Shown here one piece after another: positions 10,829-24,168 of a stretch of 64,000 nucleotides of DNA. Position 1 is the stretch's first letter, and the number at the start of each line of letters is the position of its first letter. The notes beneath the pieces were generated by a model that saw only the letters and a program-made list of their open reading frames with translations, had not been told where the DNA came from and ran no database searches. The stretch spans positions 119,662,754 through 119,726,753 of the forward strand of contig OW240917.1 in the NCBI GenBank assembly GCA_933207985.1, given 5' to 3'. The stretch comes from Pelobates cultripes. Lineage: Eukaryota > Chordata > Amphibia > Anura > Pelobatidae. The position numbers and the translations under genes are program-made.

Positions 10829-11437
10829 CAAAGGGCATAACAAGATATTCGTAGTGCCCACTCCTAGTGTTAAACGTCATCTTCCATTCATGATCCTCCC
10901 TAATTCTCACCAAATTGTACGCACTCCTAAGGTCAAGCTTAGTGAAGATCTTAGCACCCTGGAGTCTATCAAACAATTCTGATATAAGGGGAATAGGATA
11001 GGCATTTTTGATAGTAATCTTGTTTAATGCCCTGTAGTCTATGCAAGGTCGCAATTCTCCATCTTTCTTAGCTACAAAAAAGAACCCTGCACCAGCAGGT
11101 GAGGATGATTTACGTATATGGCCTTTACTTAAAGATTCCTTGATGTACTCATCCATGATTTTACTTTCTTGTGGAGATAGGGCATATATCGCTCCTTTAA
11201 GAGGCGTAGCCCCGGGCAACAGATCAATGGAACAATCATAAGATCTGTGTGGAGGAAGAGCATTAGTCTGGTGTTTACTAAACGCCTCTCTAACATCCCA
11301 ATACTGCATGGGAATTTCGGTAGTCGGAGACGTAGCAGTTGGTAAAGCAACAATGCCCACTTTTTTATAAATGGGTAACATGCAGCTTTCCTGAAAGTCT
11401 CTACCCCATTCCAGTATTTCCCCTCTAGTCCAGTCAA
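10829..11437 (-). pseudogene. Ty3/gypsy reverse transcriptase (N-terminal half)
   Basis: Minus-strand frame from about 11381 to the gap. It shows [15 protein letters not shown], a [17 protein letters not shown] block, [32 protein letters not shown] (first catalytic Asp) and YEYLVMPF, at which the N run begins. This is the chromovirus-like (sushi-related) Ty3/gypsy RT pattern. The frame just upstream (11437-11129) is shifted. It copies element RNA into cDNA. The continuation is probably at 209-1. Confidence 0.85.
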
Positions 11438-11500
11438 TATGAGGGTTATGCTTGGTGAACCAAGGGAACCCTAATGCGATGGGACAAGAAGGGGAAGCGA

Positions 11501-11900
11501 TTATCTGGAAAGTAATGTCTTATGCAAAGCTCCTATTGTAATGTAAATAGGCAAGGTCTCATGGGTAATAAGAGGTTGAAATAGGGGTCTCCCATCAATA
11601 GCCTCAACCGCTAGAGGTGATGATCTCTCCTTGAATGGTATAGTATGTTTTTTAACAAAATACAAATCAATAAAGTTACCAGGCGCACCTGAGTCAACCA
11701 GGGCTTTGCATGAAAAGTTCTCCTCGTTGCAAAAGGCAGAAATATCAAGGAGAAATCTGCTTCGGGTATTGCTAGAGGACGTATCCATTACACCTAAAAC
11801 CTGTCCCCTTAAGGTTCTTAGGTGCGGAGGTTTTCCGGACGTGTAGGACAAGCATCTCTCATATGCCCTTTCTTGCCACAATATAAACACAGACCCTCTC
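11501..11900 (-). pseudogene. Ty3/gypsy zinc knuckle and aspartic protease
   Basis: At 11890-11835, in a frame shifted from the main one, a CCHC knuckle is readable (CLYCGKKGHMRDAC), as in Gag nucleocapsid domains. The downstream frame to 11501 has ALVDSGAPGNFID, the retroviral-type protease active site as found in vertebrate sushi-like gypsy elements. Frameshifts between knuckle and protease and before RT show that the copy is decayed. Confidence 0.75.
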
Positions 11901-11939
11901 TTCTCCTATACTGTTTCTCTGCCTCAAACAGTCCTGTAA

Positions 11940-12729
11940 CCCCTTAATGCATAGGTTCAGGTTCAGACAGTGTCTAGAGGTCAGGAACAACAGGTTTGGA
12001 GAATCGAGGAGCTAGTGACATAGTCAAACGTCTAGTTCTGTTTCTAGTAATTTCCCTGGTCCTGAGTCTGTAATCGATCTGCAAAGTCATTTAACCCCTT
12101 AGGTAGGTATTTGGCAGCAATTTAATCAAGTATAACTTCGGATAATCCTTTTTTAAAAGCAGCACTTAATCCGTTGTTAGTCCAGTCTACCTCAGATGCC
12201 AAGGTACGTAATTCTATGGCATAATCCGAGATAGACGGTTCCCTTGTTTGATATGCATTAGGGCAGTGGAGGCGTCTTACTCTCTGCCTAATGGTTCAAA
12301 CGTCAGTTTGAATTCCTGGTAACAATGGGCAATACTCCTATTACTTTCCCACAATGGATTAGCCCAGGTTAAGGCCTTACCTTTAAGTTGGTTCATCAGA
12401 TACCCAATCTTAGCTCTATCTGAAGGATATGAACCAGGTGAGGCCTCAAGGTGGTACTCAATCTGACTGAGAAATCCCCAACATTCCTGGATATTACCAG
12501 AAAAATGCGGTGGAGGAGATAAGGAGATTGTAGTTGCCTTATATTCTCTAGGTGGAGGTACATTAGGCAGTGGTGACATAAATGGAGAAGCCTCAGGTTG
12601 TAAATGAGCCGTCCCAGTAAGGAGCGTGCTAAAAGCCTGGGCAAATTGATCCATACGGTGAACATCCTCCTCTAGCTTTCTCTCGCAAGAAGCTATGTGC
12701 TGACACAATTCTGCAGGATCTATGGCCAT
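11940..12729 (-). pseudogene. Ty3/gypsy gag
   Basis: The frame starts with an ATG at 12729 just downstream of the LTR and runs 150 residues (to 12277): an N-terminal helical segment, a proline-rich linker (SPLPNVPPPREY), then the retrotransposon Gag fold (HFSGN..CWGFLSQIE...YLMNQLKGKALTWA). This is the domain domesticated in vertebrate RTL/PEG10-type genes. Beyond 12277 the Gag sequence continues to about 11950 only through frameshifts and stops, so this is a dead copy and not a domesticated gene. Confidence 0.8.
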
Positions 12730-12736
12730 GTCGTAA

Positions 12737-13305
12737 TGTCAGGATTACAAGTTAATCCAGCACGCAGTACGGTGTCACACCTAGGACTAAGGATAACGTA
12801 TGGCTGGACTTAACGTCTCCAAAAATAACCAAAATACTTGCTGATGTCAGGGACACAGAATCATACACAAAGATGAGGGAAAGGCAAAAAAGTCAAGGAT
12901 ACCAGATATCAGGGAAGTCAAAACAAAGCCAAAGTCAAAAACCAGAAAATCAAGATTGGGAACGCACTCTCGGATAACCATACGCATGAAACCACGACAG
13001 GGCAATGAGCAAGAGGAGAATTGGGTTAAATACCCCTCCTGTGGATCCTATTGGCTGTAACCGGCTTTTGACTCCAAAGGCAATTACCAGGTGTGCAAGA
13101 TTGCTGCTCAGCACAAACCCTCTTGTGGATGTAATTGGCCATGACCGGCCTTTGACCCCAAAAGTAGTTACCAGGTTTCCATGTGCATGATTGCTGCTTG
13201 GCACAACTTTTCCTGTCAGGATGGCAATGTTGCTCAGCACAACTTTTCCTGTCAGGACAGTAAATTCCATTAACCACATTTTTATGTGCGGATGAATACG
13301 TGACA
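12737..13305 (-). mobile_element. Ty3/gypsy 5' LTR (probable)
   Basis: On the minus strand it begins TGTCACGTATTC (13305) and ends near CCTGACA (12737), 8 nt before the gag ATG. The upstream half has imperfect tandem units: a pair with CCTGACAGGAAAAGTTGTGC and a pair of about 100 bp (13030-13190) around GTCAAAGGCCGG and GTCAAAAGCCGG. The inner boundary is uncertain because it leaves no room for a conventional primer-binding site. Confidence 0.55.
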
Positions 13306-13693
13306 CTTACACACACAACACATCGCAAGCAACTTCACCACGCACCCTCCCAGACACATCTACACATGCTCACAGATACTCTCTTCCAGTGCCAGTCGCA
13401 TGCTGCTTCCCCTCCACCAGTCTGCCTTTTTTTCCCCATAGTGCATTTGACTTTCATCTGGATGGGATATAGGCAGGGAAATGAAAAGGTAAGAGGTGAG
13501 GTGGGGGGTGAGAAGCTAAAGACAGTCCTCTAGATGAGAGACATGCCAGAGACTGCAAACCGATTAAGTTTATAAACATTTATTATACACTTTTCAACAA
13601 TTTCTTGCATTATATTAGTTTGTATACATCTGTAAAAGTGTTTGTTTGCTGGTATACATTTTTTTTTTTAATTGTCAAGTAATGCATCTCCCT
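13306..13693. other. CA-rich spacer and unassigned sequence
   Basis: A short CA-rich repeat (13306-13380) is followed by anonymous sequence with T and A runs. No gene or element boundary is seen. Confidence 0.5.
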
Positions 13694-14517
13694 TTAAGGA
13701 CCAAAGCAATTTTTGGCATTTTTACAATTTTGATAGCTAGATTTGATGGGCCTATGTTTCATTTTGGGGCAGTCTATCAGTTTGACTGTTGAAATGACCT
13801 GGTAAATGCATACCATTTGTGAAATTAGACACCATGAACATGTCATATGCTATATTTTGAGCCCTTTTCACACAGAAATTTTTCACCAATTTCTTTCAAA
13901 CTTTATATTTTGTGTGTTTATTTGCACATTACAATTTAGCAGTTTATTTTGTAAAATTGGGTCTACTGTAATAATAATTACTAAAGTGTGCTCTATATGT
14001 CATGAGTACAGAATAATCCCCTTCACATACCCTGTAAAATTACTGGGCAGGGCTAAATAAAAAAAAAATAAAAAAAAATTTAATGGCAAATTGAAAATGG
14101 TGCATTTTGAGGATTTTTTTTTTTTTTAGCTCATACCAAATTAATCCATAAATGCATACCATTTGCAAATGGGGACACCATGGGGACTCTCATATTATAT
14201 ACTTTGAGCTTTAATAAGGTACTATTTTTTTCACGTTTGTGGTTCATTTATAATATTTTCATACACTTTGTATTTTTCTGGCTTTTTATAAAATCTCATG
14301 TAGGACACTGTAATAAAATGTCCTAAACTGTACAACACAACATCTCATGAGTACAACAATACTCCATATGTATATTTTTGAAAAGCAACAATCCTAATCC
14401 TCATCTTAAACCAAAGACTGATCCTAAACCTAACCATACTCATAATCTAATGGTACATTGGTTTCCCTTGTGGTAACCATGACAGAATAATTCAATCATT
14501 GGTCCTTAAGGGGTTAA
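13694..14517. mobile_element. piggyBac-type non-autonomous element
   Basis: Bounded by TTAAGGACCAAAG (13694) and its inverted partner CATTGGTCCTTAAGGGGTTAA (ending 14517). The right terminus reads TTAACCCCTTAAGGACC on the minus strand, the same terminus as the elements at 16679 and 51257. The interior is AT-rich and non-coding. The left TTAACCCC has been lost. Confidence 0.6.
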
Positions 14518-14530
14518 CACATAGTCAACA

Positions 14531-14634
14531 CCAGTGGTTCTCAACACAGTTCTTAAGGCTCACCAATAGTCCACGTTTTCTTAGTATCTCCATTAGATCA
14601 CTATTTGTGTGAGGACTGGGTTGGAAATCACTGC
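14531..14634. mobile_element. Small hAT-like MITE
   Basis: A short element opening CAGTGGTTCTCAAC and closing GGAAATCACTG, complementary hAT-type ends. The expected 8-bp target duplication is not recognisable, so the call is tentative. Confidence 0.35.
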
Positions 14635-16209
<1,575 letters not shown>

Positions 16210-16671
16210 TTAAAGGACCACTATAGTGCCAGGAAAACATACTTGTTTTCCTGGCACTATAGGGCCCTGAGGGTGCCCCCATCCTCAGGGACCCCCTCCC
16301 GCCCGGCTATGGAAAGGGGAAAAGGGGTAAAACGTACCTTTTTCCAGCGCTGGGCGGGGAGCTCTCCTCCTCCGTTCCTCCCCGTCGGCTGAATGCGCAC
16401 ACGCGGCAGGAGCTGCGCGCGCATTCAGCCGGTCGCATAGGAAAGCATTGACGCTGGCGTGCTCTCACTGTGAGAAGCACGCAAGCGCCTCTAGCGGCTG
16501 TCAATGAGACAGCCGCTAGAGGCTTTGGGGGAAGGCTTAACCCATTTATAAACATAGCAGTTTCTCTGAAACAGCTATGTTTATAAAAGAATGGGTTAAC
16601 CCTAGCTGGACCTGGCACCCAGACAACTTCATTAAGCTGAAGTGGTCTGGGTGCCTAGAGTGGTCCTTTAA
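16210..16671. mobile_element. TTAA foldback MITE, copy B (full length)
   Basis: Both ends intact: TTAAAGGACCACTATAG at left and AGAGTGGTCCTTTAA at right. It runs opposite to copy A. All internal palindromes are present: GCCAGGAAAAC/GTTTTCCTGGC, GGGTGCCCCCA, the CAGCGCTGG box, GGCTGAATGCGC, GCCGCTAGAGGC and the AACATAGCAG palindrome. Confidence 0.85.
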
Positions 16672-16678
16672 GCTTGGT

Positions 16679-19600
16679 TTAACCCCTTAAGGACAGAGCT
16701 TCAGATGCTTGTCTTTTACTTAATGACAATAGCATTTTTTGCTGTTTGTGTTCAACTGCAATTTGCATTTTACTAATTTACTGCACCGACACATATTGTA
16801 TAACATTCTTTTAAAGGACATAAGGGGCTTTAATTTGATGTAATATATATATATATATATATACTTAATTTATTATATAAAAAAATACAGAAATATGAAA
16901 AAAAATGGTAACATTTTTTGTTTTTTTTTACAGTTTTTGCAATAATAATGTGTGCATAATTAGTACAGGTTAAGGAAAGTAATTAAAAATAAATTCATTT
17001 AGTTGTTCTGATTTACAGAATATATAATGTGTCTGGGATTTTAAGTTTTTTTTGGTAGTTACAGGTCACAAAGCACAAGGAGTAAAATAAACTTTTAATG
17101 TGGAGCGATTTTAGAATTTGGTATGTTTGTCTTGTAAGCTTAATAGCCATAAAAGAAAACAAAATTGCCACACAAAAGTATATATTTATATAAAGTAGAC
17201 ATCACAGGCTATTTACCTAAGGTTGTTTTGACACTTTCTACATAGCCATTTCACCGCAAACCTCTTCTAAATATTGGAGTAAAATGGTGTTTTTGGCACA
17301 CAAACTTATAACAAAGAACTTCTTGTGTGTATTTTGTAAAGTTGGTGTGTGCTATTCCTGTACAAAGTTTTAGTTTGTGTTCAGTTACATCTGCTGAGTA
17401 AAATGACACCCTCATTGTATGTCTGTGGCACTATTTCGTAAAGCTACAGTGCCATATAGGAGACCAAGCCATATCAGTTTTTACCGAACTTTGAATTTTG
17501 CCATATAGGAGACCTGTCCTTTTCAGTAGAATTTTGAGAGACGAATTTAATGAGCCTATGCTTCCATTTGGGGTATTATATCAGTTTGACTGTTCAAAAA
17601 AAAAACCCCACAAAGGCCTACCATTTGTAAGAGTAGACACTCCAGGGTATATCATAAGGTGCAAATTGTGCCTTAACATGCCCCCATTTTTTCACCAATA
17701 GATGCCAGAGTATGGGCTAAAAAATTATTTTGTGCGTTTTTTACTTATGGATTGCATTTTTGCTGGGCATTTTGTATATTTCACATGTGCCACTAAGTTC
17801 AAACCCCCCAAATTATGTTCAGCTAAGTCTTCTGAGTAAAATGATACAATGGGGGTATGTCTTTGGCACTATTTTGTGAAGTTACAGTGCCAAATTGGAG
17901 ACCAAGCCATATCAGTTTTTACCGAACTTTGAATTTTGACGCTGGGCCTATGTGCAATTAACAAGCATCTTAGGTTTTAAATTCAAACTACCCCAAAGGC
18001 CTACCATTTCTTAAAGTATACACCCCAGGGTATTTAAAAAGGTATATTCTAAACCTTAGTGTAGGATCATATTTTTGTTAGTTTGTACCAAGTCTAGTTG
18101 CAATTAGCATTTTTTCTGCCTTTTTGACACACACTTTGAGATGTTACTGTATATTTTGCTATCCTTATGTGTGCTACGGCAGTATAACACTTAATATGTT
18201 GCTCAGCTATGTCATCTTAGTGCAACAATACCCCCATGTGTACCTTTCTCAGGGTTATGTGGATGTTGAAGGGGCACATTGGAGACACACCACTTCCATA
18301 TTTTTAAAAAGTGGATGCTGGGCCCAAGTCTCATTTTAGCAGCTCAGGACTGCAAATTACCTCTCAAAGGCCACATTTATTTTTAAGTATAAGCAGCTCA
18401 TCAATTCAAATTATGAACAAGTGCATACTCTTTGCTGTGAAAAGGGGGAATAGTTGGGGTAAACTTATCCGGAGGTAGTACCCAGTCATCTGCGTCCCAG
18501 GCAAAGCTGTCATGGATTCCGAAACCAAAACACAGACAGACCACAAAGAGAGAACACAGAGAGAGAAACTTGTAATACCGGTCCTTAGAATGGACGGGCT
18601 ATACAAGCAGAGAATTGTCAAGGTACAAGCCGAGGTCAAAAGGAGTAAAGAGAAACGGAACAATGATAGGACAAGCTGAGGTCAAGGATCAGAGAAGACA
18701 GGATAAGCGGGAGACAAAGCCAAGATTCGTTAACCAATCAGACAGATCTACTTATTCGGCCTGGGTGTGAAAAATTTTAAAACAGTGGCCGGCTGAGAGG
18801 GGCAATCAGGGCAGGAATAGCTGGTCTCAGTTATTACACCCCTCTTGTAACACACCCTGCACCTTTTCTGTGGGGTTTTGTTTTTTCGGGGTTGGTGGAA
18901 TCTTAAAGCAGAAGTGACCTGCCTCCATTCTTCTGCTAGGCTCCATTGATGGTCTCCTTGTGTGGCACTCAAGTAGCCCAGAAATGAGCTCAAACTGGAA
19001 TGAAAGAAAAGTGCTTTTCAGCCCAGCATTTGCCTTTTTAAAAATGACAAAAGGCATTGTGGATTGCCATCTGCATCAGATATATTCCCACTTTTTTATA
19101 CCATGCCCTGGTCTTTTGCATGATCAAATACGGCTGCATCAGTTGATCGGACTGGTCAATGCCCCCATATGCCGATTATATTGCCGTATGCAGACTGGCA
19201 TTCGTTTACATTCCACTCTGCCACGAACTGTGACCCTCCGAGTGTTTTCACCATGGATGGTGGTTAAGATGAAAACATCCTTTTTATCCCTGTACTTGAG
19301 TGCCAGCAGTTCATTCTGGCAGAGAGCTGCTGTTTCCCCCCCTTTTCATTTTTTTGTTCGCTAGAGCCTTTGGGAAACCTGTGCGACTCTTCCGAATAGT
19401 GCCACAGGCCACAGTCTTGAAGCAGTACAACATTTTTAACAGTGGGATGCCATTATAAAAGTTATCGATGTATAATTGATATCCTTTATTAAGTAGTGGC
19501 ATTATTAAGTCCCAGACAATTTTCCCACTTGTCCCTATTATATCTGGGCAACCTGAGGGATCAAGGTGGCTATCCCTTCCTTCGTATACACGGAAGGTGT

Positions 19601-21049
19601 ATACGTAGCCACTGCCATTTTCACACAGTTTATACAATTTGATCCCATATCTGGATCTTTTGGATGGGATATATTGTCTAAACCTCAGGTCTTCCCTTAA
19701 ACTTCATGAGGGACTCGTCAATGGAAATGTTTTTGTTGGGGGTATATATAGTGGCAAATTTACTGTTTAAGTGGGCAATTAAAGGGCGTATTTTATAAAG
19801 AAGATCATACTGCGGATCACCTTTTGGGGGGCACTTGTTATTGTCACTAAAGCGCATAAATCGCAGTGTGTCTTCATATCTTTCCCTTGTCATTGTCTCG
19901 GCAAAAATGGGGGTATTGCAAATAGGATGTTTAGACTAATACATCCTAATTGTGGGCTTTTTAATTAGCCCCATTAACATGGTCAGTGCCCAGAATTGTT
20001 TACATTCTGGCACACTGGTTGGGTTCCATCTCTCTTTCCTGGAGATAAGAGAGTCTAGATTGCGTGCCAAATACTGCTCCGCATAGAGATTAGTCTGGGT
20101 GACTATCTCCCCAAAATTCCCCAAGAACAGCTGCATAACATCCAGCGCACTATAGCCAAACAGGTCAGCCTGTATGCCAGGATTGGCTGTAAACACTGGG
20201 ATGTCTGGGGAAAAATTATTAGGGGGTATCCAGTCATCTGCGCCATGTTCAGCATTAGGGGAATCGTCGATTTCCCCTGATGGTCCTGCAGTATCTGGCA
20301 CATAGTCCCTGTCCCCTGCGTCACTCTCTGAGGCAGGGTCTGTCGTCTCTGAGTCGGCCGCTAACAGGGCATAAGCCTCCTCTGCACTATACTTCCTGAA
20401 CATTGTTAAATACAGTTAACACAGCTAACAAAACTTTAACTAAATAACTAAACTTTTTTTTATTCCCTAATTCCCACTAAATTCCACCCACCCAAGTAAC
20501 TAAATCATAAACTAATAAAATCAAATAATAAAATTTAACCCCTTAGGGTTACAAAAAACAAAAGTTAACCCTTGAAAGTAAAAAAAAATAAATAGATCAC
20601 AGTAAAGTACTGTGACCTGTATATTGCAGCAGGGAAAGGGTTAATTTTTTGTAAAATTTTTTTTTTTTTTTTTTTTTAATAAAGGGGAAAGGGATTAGGA
20701 ACCTTTTATAGATATTTACTATTCTTCTGGGACACAATGTTGCAACGATCCGTCTCTCTCCACTTCACAAACCCACACGAGGTGGAGGGAGGCAGATCAG
20801 ATATCCCAGCAGCATTGTGACCGCTGTGACTGGTTTTTACAGCGATCACATGGGCTGGGATATCGGGATTTGCTGTTGCTGCTCTGCCCCTGACTCGGAG
20901 GCACCCAGCAACAGCGTTAACCCCGCGATCGTTGCCACCGCGGCGATCGGGGGTTAATTTTAACGCGTGACGGACAAGGTCTGTCACTCATCATTAATGC
21001 TTTCCCCTGAGTGACGGACCTCGTCCGTCACTCGTCAATAAGGGGTTAA
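16679..21049 (-). mobile_element. piggyBac DNA transposon, degraded autonomous copy
   Basis: A 4371-bp element framed by TTAA. The left end is TTAACCCCTTAAGGAC and the right end, inverted, is TTAACCCCTTATTGAC. A minus-strand transposase lies at 18748-20403. The right end carries two subterminal palindromes (about 20966-20990 and 21012-21036) with GTGACGGAC and GTCACTC halves. The left 2 kb is non-coding, AT-rich and holds two diverged copies of a CTACCATTT..AGACAC block (about 17480-17660 and 17870-18030). A non-piggyBac segment may sit at 18430-18740. Confidence 0.75.
18748..20403 (-). pseudogene. piggyBac transposase (broken)
   Basis: Cut-and-paste transposase of the piggyBac family (DDE_Tnp_1_7). 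ATG at 20403; frame 20403-19936 has an acidic Ser/Asp-rich N-terminus, then a helical block ending ALTMLMGLIKKP. Frame 19893-19678 has the first catalytic Asp region (ISIDESLMKFKGR). Frame 19637-19311 has the second (LYIDNFYNG) and a TGFPKALANKK motif. Frame 18993-18748 has the C-terminal cysteine-rich zinc domain (CRVCYKRG...SYSCPDCPSQP). About 550 residues if joined, normal for the family. Frameshifts and stops fall near 19900, 19660 and 19300, so it is inactive. Elements of this type cut at TTAA, which fits the ends of the host element and of many MITEs here. Confidence 0.9.
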
Positions 21050-21171
21050 GTAATTTAAACTTCAATGCATAGTCATGATAATAAAAACAATTTATGAAAC
21101 TAAACGCTGAAAACCGTCACAACACTAAAAAGGTAAAGGGCTTTACACTGCCATAGCAAAGTGGTGCACCT

Positions 21172-21647
21172 TTAAAAGGACCACTATAGGCACCCAGACC
21201 ACTTCAGCTTAAGGTGCCTGGGTTCCTGGTCCTGCTAGGTTTAACCCTTTTTTCTATAAACATAGCAGTTTCAGAGAAACTGCTATGTTTATATTAGGGT
21301 TAATCCAGTCTCTAGTGGCTGTCTCATTGACAGCCGCTACAGGCGCTTCTCACTGTGAAAATCACAGTGAGAAAATGCCAGCGTCCATAGGAAAGCATTG
21401 TGAATGCTTTCCTATGAGACTGGCTGAATGCGCGCGCGGCTCTTGTCGCGCATGCGCATTCAGCCGAGGAGCAGGAGAGGAGGCGGAAAGTCCCCCGCCC
21501 GGCGCTGGAGAAAGAGGTAAGTTTAACCCCTTCCACCCCCTAGAGCCCGGCAGGAGGGCGACCCTGAGGGTGGGGGCACCCTCAGGGCACTATAGTGCCA
21601 GGAAAACGAATATGTTTTGTTTTCCGGGCACTATAGTGGTCCTTTAA
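21172..21647. mobile_element. TTAA foldback MITE, copy C
   Basis: TTAA at both ends (21172-21175, 21644-21647), same orientation as copy A. It opens AAAGGACCACTATAGGCACC and closes GCACTATAGTGGTCCTTTAA. All internal palindromes are recognisable. Confidence 0.85.
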
Positions 21648-22381
21648 AGAAAAATGCTACAATAATGCTTGGATGACAATTATATCAAGTTTCCTATGCA
21701 TAAAATAAATGAATGTCTACTAGTTAAAACATTGCCAGTTTGTTAAATAATACAGGGAAGCATAACATGTATCTTATTTCATTAACATTCAGGGACAGAC
21801 TGACGACTTGGGCATTTTGGACATGCACAGAGGGATGGGTCTCTCCGGCTTCTGGCTGCAGCTATACAGCCACAGGCCGTTTTGAAGTGAGATCAACATA
21901 TCATCCCCAAAAATGTTCACGATAGTTTGTAGTATAGTAGTAGCAATAGTATTTAGCAGCAATAATAATTTTAGGAACCTGTGGAATAAAGGGCTCTGCT
22001 TTCTCGACCTGTCAGGAAACATGAAGCTCTGTGTCCTGAAAGACAGGGATAATATCAGACATTGTATCCAAGCCCTCTCCAGACAAAAAAGCAGAACTAA
22101 GCAGGATCTAGACTATGAGAACGGTCTGCCATGATGGCAGAAGAAGAAGAGGCAGCAGCAGCCCATCTGGCTAGCCATGAACAGCACAGGTTAAACTCAA
22201 AAACGAAAGCGTGAAAGGGGATGGATGAAAAATAAAATAAAAGTGGCAGTGGAAGGAGGGACAAAATTGGGAGATGAGATAGGAGGAGCGTAAAGGGGGT
22301 TAAGTGATGAATAGAGGAAGAAATAGAGCTGGGAACGAGGGGGAAAAAAAAACCAGACAAAATTAGGAAGAATTGACATAC
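21648..22381. other. Unassigned sequence
   Basis: A 73-codon plus frame (21913-22134) and a purine-rich stretch (22130-22340) occur here. No domain, splice pattern or conserved motif is convincing. CAGGGACAGACTGAC at 21791 looks like a hAT terminus but has no partner nearby. Confidence 0.4.
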
Positions 22382-22737
22382 TTAAAAGGGACACTCTAGT
22401 CACCAGAACAACTACAGCTTAATGTAGTTGTTCTGGTGAGTTGTCAGTCCAAGCAGCCTTTTTGCTGTAAATGCTGCCTTTTCAGAGAAAATGCAGTGTT
22501 TACATTGCTCCCTAGGCACAAGTCCAGTGGCCACTACTCCGATAGCTACTGGAGGTGCTTCCTGCATGCTCTGCATGGAGATGCTGAACTTTCCCCATAC
22601 AGATTAATTGATTCAATGCATCTCTATGAAGAGATGCTGATTTACCAAGACAGTATTTGGCCCTGCCCCCGCACCGATCTTAGCCAATCCAATGCTTTTC
22701 CTATGGGAAAAGTGCTGAGATGACAGTTCACCTTTAA
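22382..22737. mobile_element. TTAA MITE, second subfamily (copy F)
   Basis: Between TTAA at 22382 and 22734. It opens AAGGGACACTCTAGTCACC, with the palindrome CAGAACAACTACAGCTTAATGTAGTTGTTCTG, and closes near CACCTTTAA. It shares the architecture of the main family (TTAA, subterminal palindrome) but has a different sequence. Fragments of this subfamily recur at about 23470, 31600 and 59180-59345. Confidence 0.7.
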
Positions 22738-24168
22738 AGCAGTGCCCCCCTTCCACAAAAGAAAATCTTTATGAAGAAGTACTCACATTGACTATGCTAG
22801 AATTTCATAGAAATTGCAACACATTTAAAAGATATACTGAGACAAAGTAGGGAAATTTTTCGTACAACTGACAACACGACAAAAGGCTTTGCTATCGCCG
22901 TCACATTTTGTCATTTCCTCCAGCCGTCATTAGTGACGGTTGTGAGGAAAAGCGATTGTCTATAGAGGCTCCCGTGGCCTTGCAGGATCCTCCATTCACA
23001 CGGTGACCAGATCCACCATGTTTACAGGGACAAATAAGTTTCTCATATTTATGAAAACTCATGAAAATGGTTGCCCTGCAATACGTACAATGCATATTCT
23101 GCATTATTGCCTACTAGCTAATTGCTTAATCTAATACACCTTCTTCTGAATTCTACATACTACAAGGCTACCCTTTTCATGTGCTGCCCATCAATATGTC
23201 CCAGAAAACATGGTTGATCTGGTCACCCTGACCATACATATCAATGTTATACTCTAACACGTGTGCGAGATTACACTGACATGGGCTCCTGGCAAATGAA
23301 GCGCCTGGAGCTGAAGAGGATCCCGACTTGCCTTACAAACACACCATGGAATTTACCTGCAATCATTTACTTGAGAGATAGAGATTATATATATATATAT
23401 ATATATATATGCTAAAAGACCCACACGTTGTTTACAGAGAGTTGGAGAATGCTTCCATTTCAGCTATTCATTGATTCAATGCATCTCTCTATGAAGAGAT
23501 GCTGATTTGCCAAGCCAGTGTTTGGCCTTGCCCCTGCACTGTTTACAGAGAGTTGGAGAATGCTTCCATATCAGCTATTTTGGCCAAAGTTTTGCAATTT
23601 AATGCAATTATGTTTTTTGATCCTTGAGTGCCTGGACCACAATTTTTCTAACCAATAAAGGAGGGGTAGCCAACCCCAGGTCTGGTTGCACCAGGATTTC
23701 ATTAAGTGTGCAGTATTCCTCCATCTATAGTCCATCCCTGTTAACATTTACAAAGCATCCACTGCTAGTAGCATATTAACTATGCTAAACACAATGCAGA
23801 AGTCAGGTTAAAATGCAAACCAGAAGACACCCAATGGTCCCCTATCTCATGGTCTTATCATGCCCCTCTTGGTTGATTTCCTAGTGCTGAATATTGGGGG
23901 ACAACAGGGAACGGCCACTAGCCAGCACAATGCAAGAGCAGTTAGTTGTACAACAGTTCTCTATGCACGGTCTGCAGTGTGCATGGGCAGCCTAGCATGC
24001 AATAACACAATGCTAACACACCACTTCTCTGGGCAGGCCTACTCTGTTTCAGTATTATGTGTGAACTCCACCCCCCCCCCTCCCCATTCCCCCCCAGGGC
24101 CCTTGTCCCAAGCACTATTTTAAGGCATCAATAATTATTTTGCAATCAGTTAATGATATATTACAGTA
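22738..24168. other. Non-coding region downstream of CYP2U1
   Basis: Holds a (TA)n tract (23387-23410) and a pair of about 37-bp direct repeats (23429 and 23541) around a MITE F fragment. No polyadenylation signal for CYP2U1 could be placed with confidence. No gene seen. Confidence 0.5.

Noticed and set aside
12277..12729. Gag frame as a domesticated RTL/PEG10-type gene
   Set aside because: It is followed by frameshifts and lies next to its LTR and RT in a decayed retrotransposon.
21913..22134. 73-codon plus frame as a host exon
   Set aside because: No convincing splice signals and no recognised motif.
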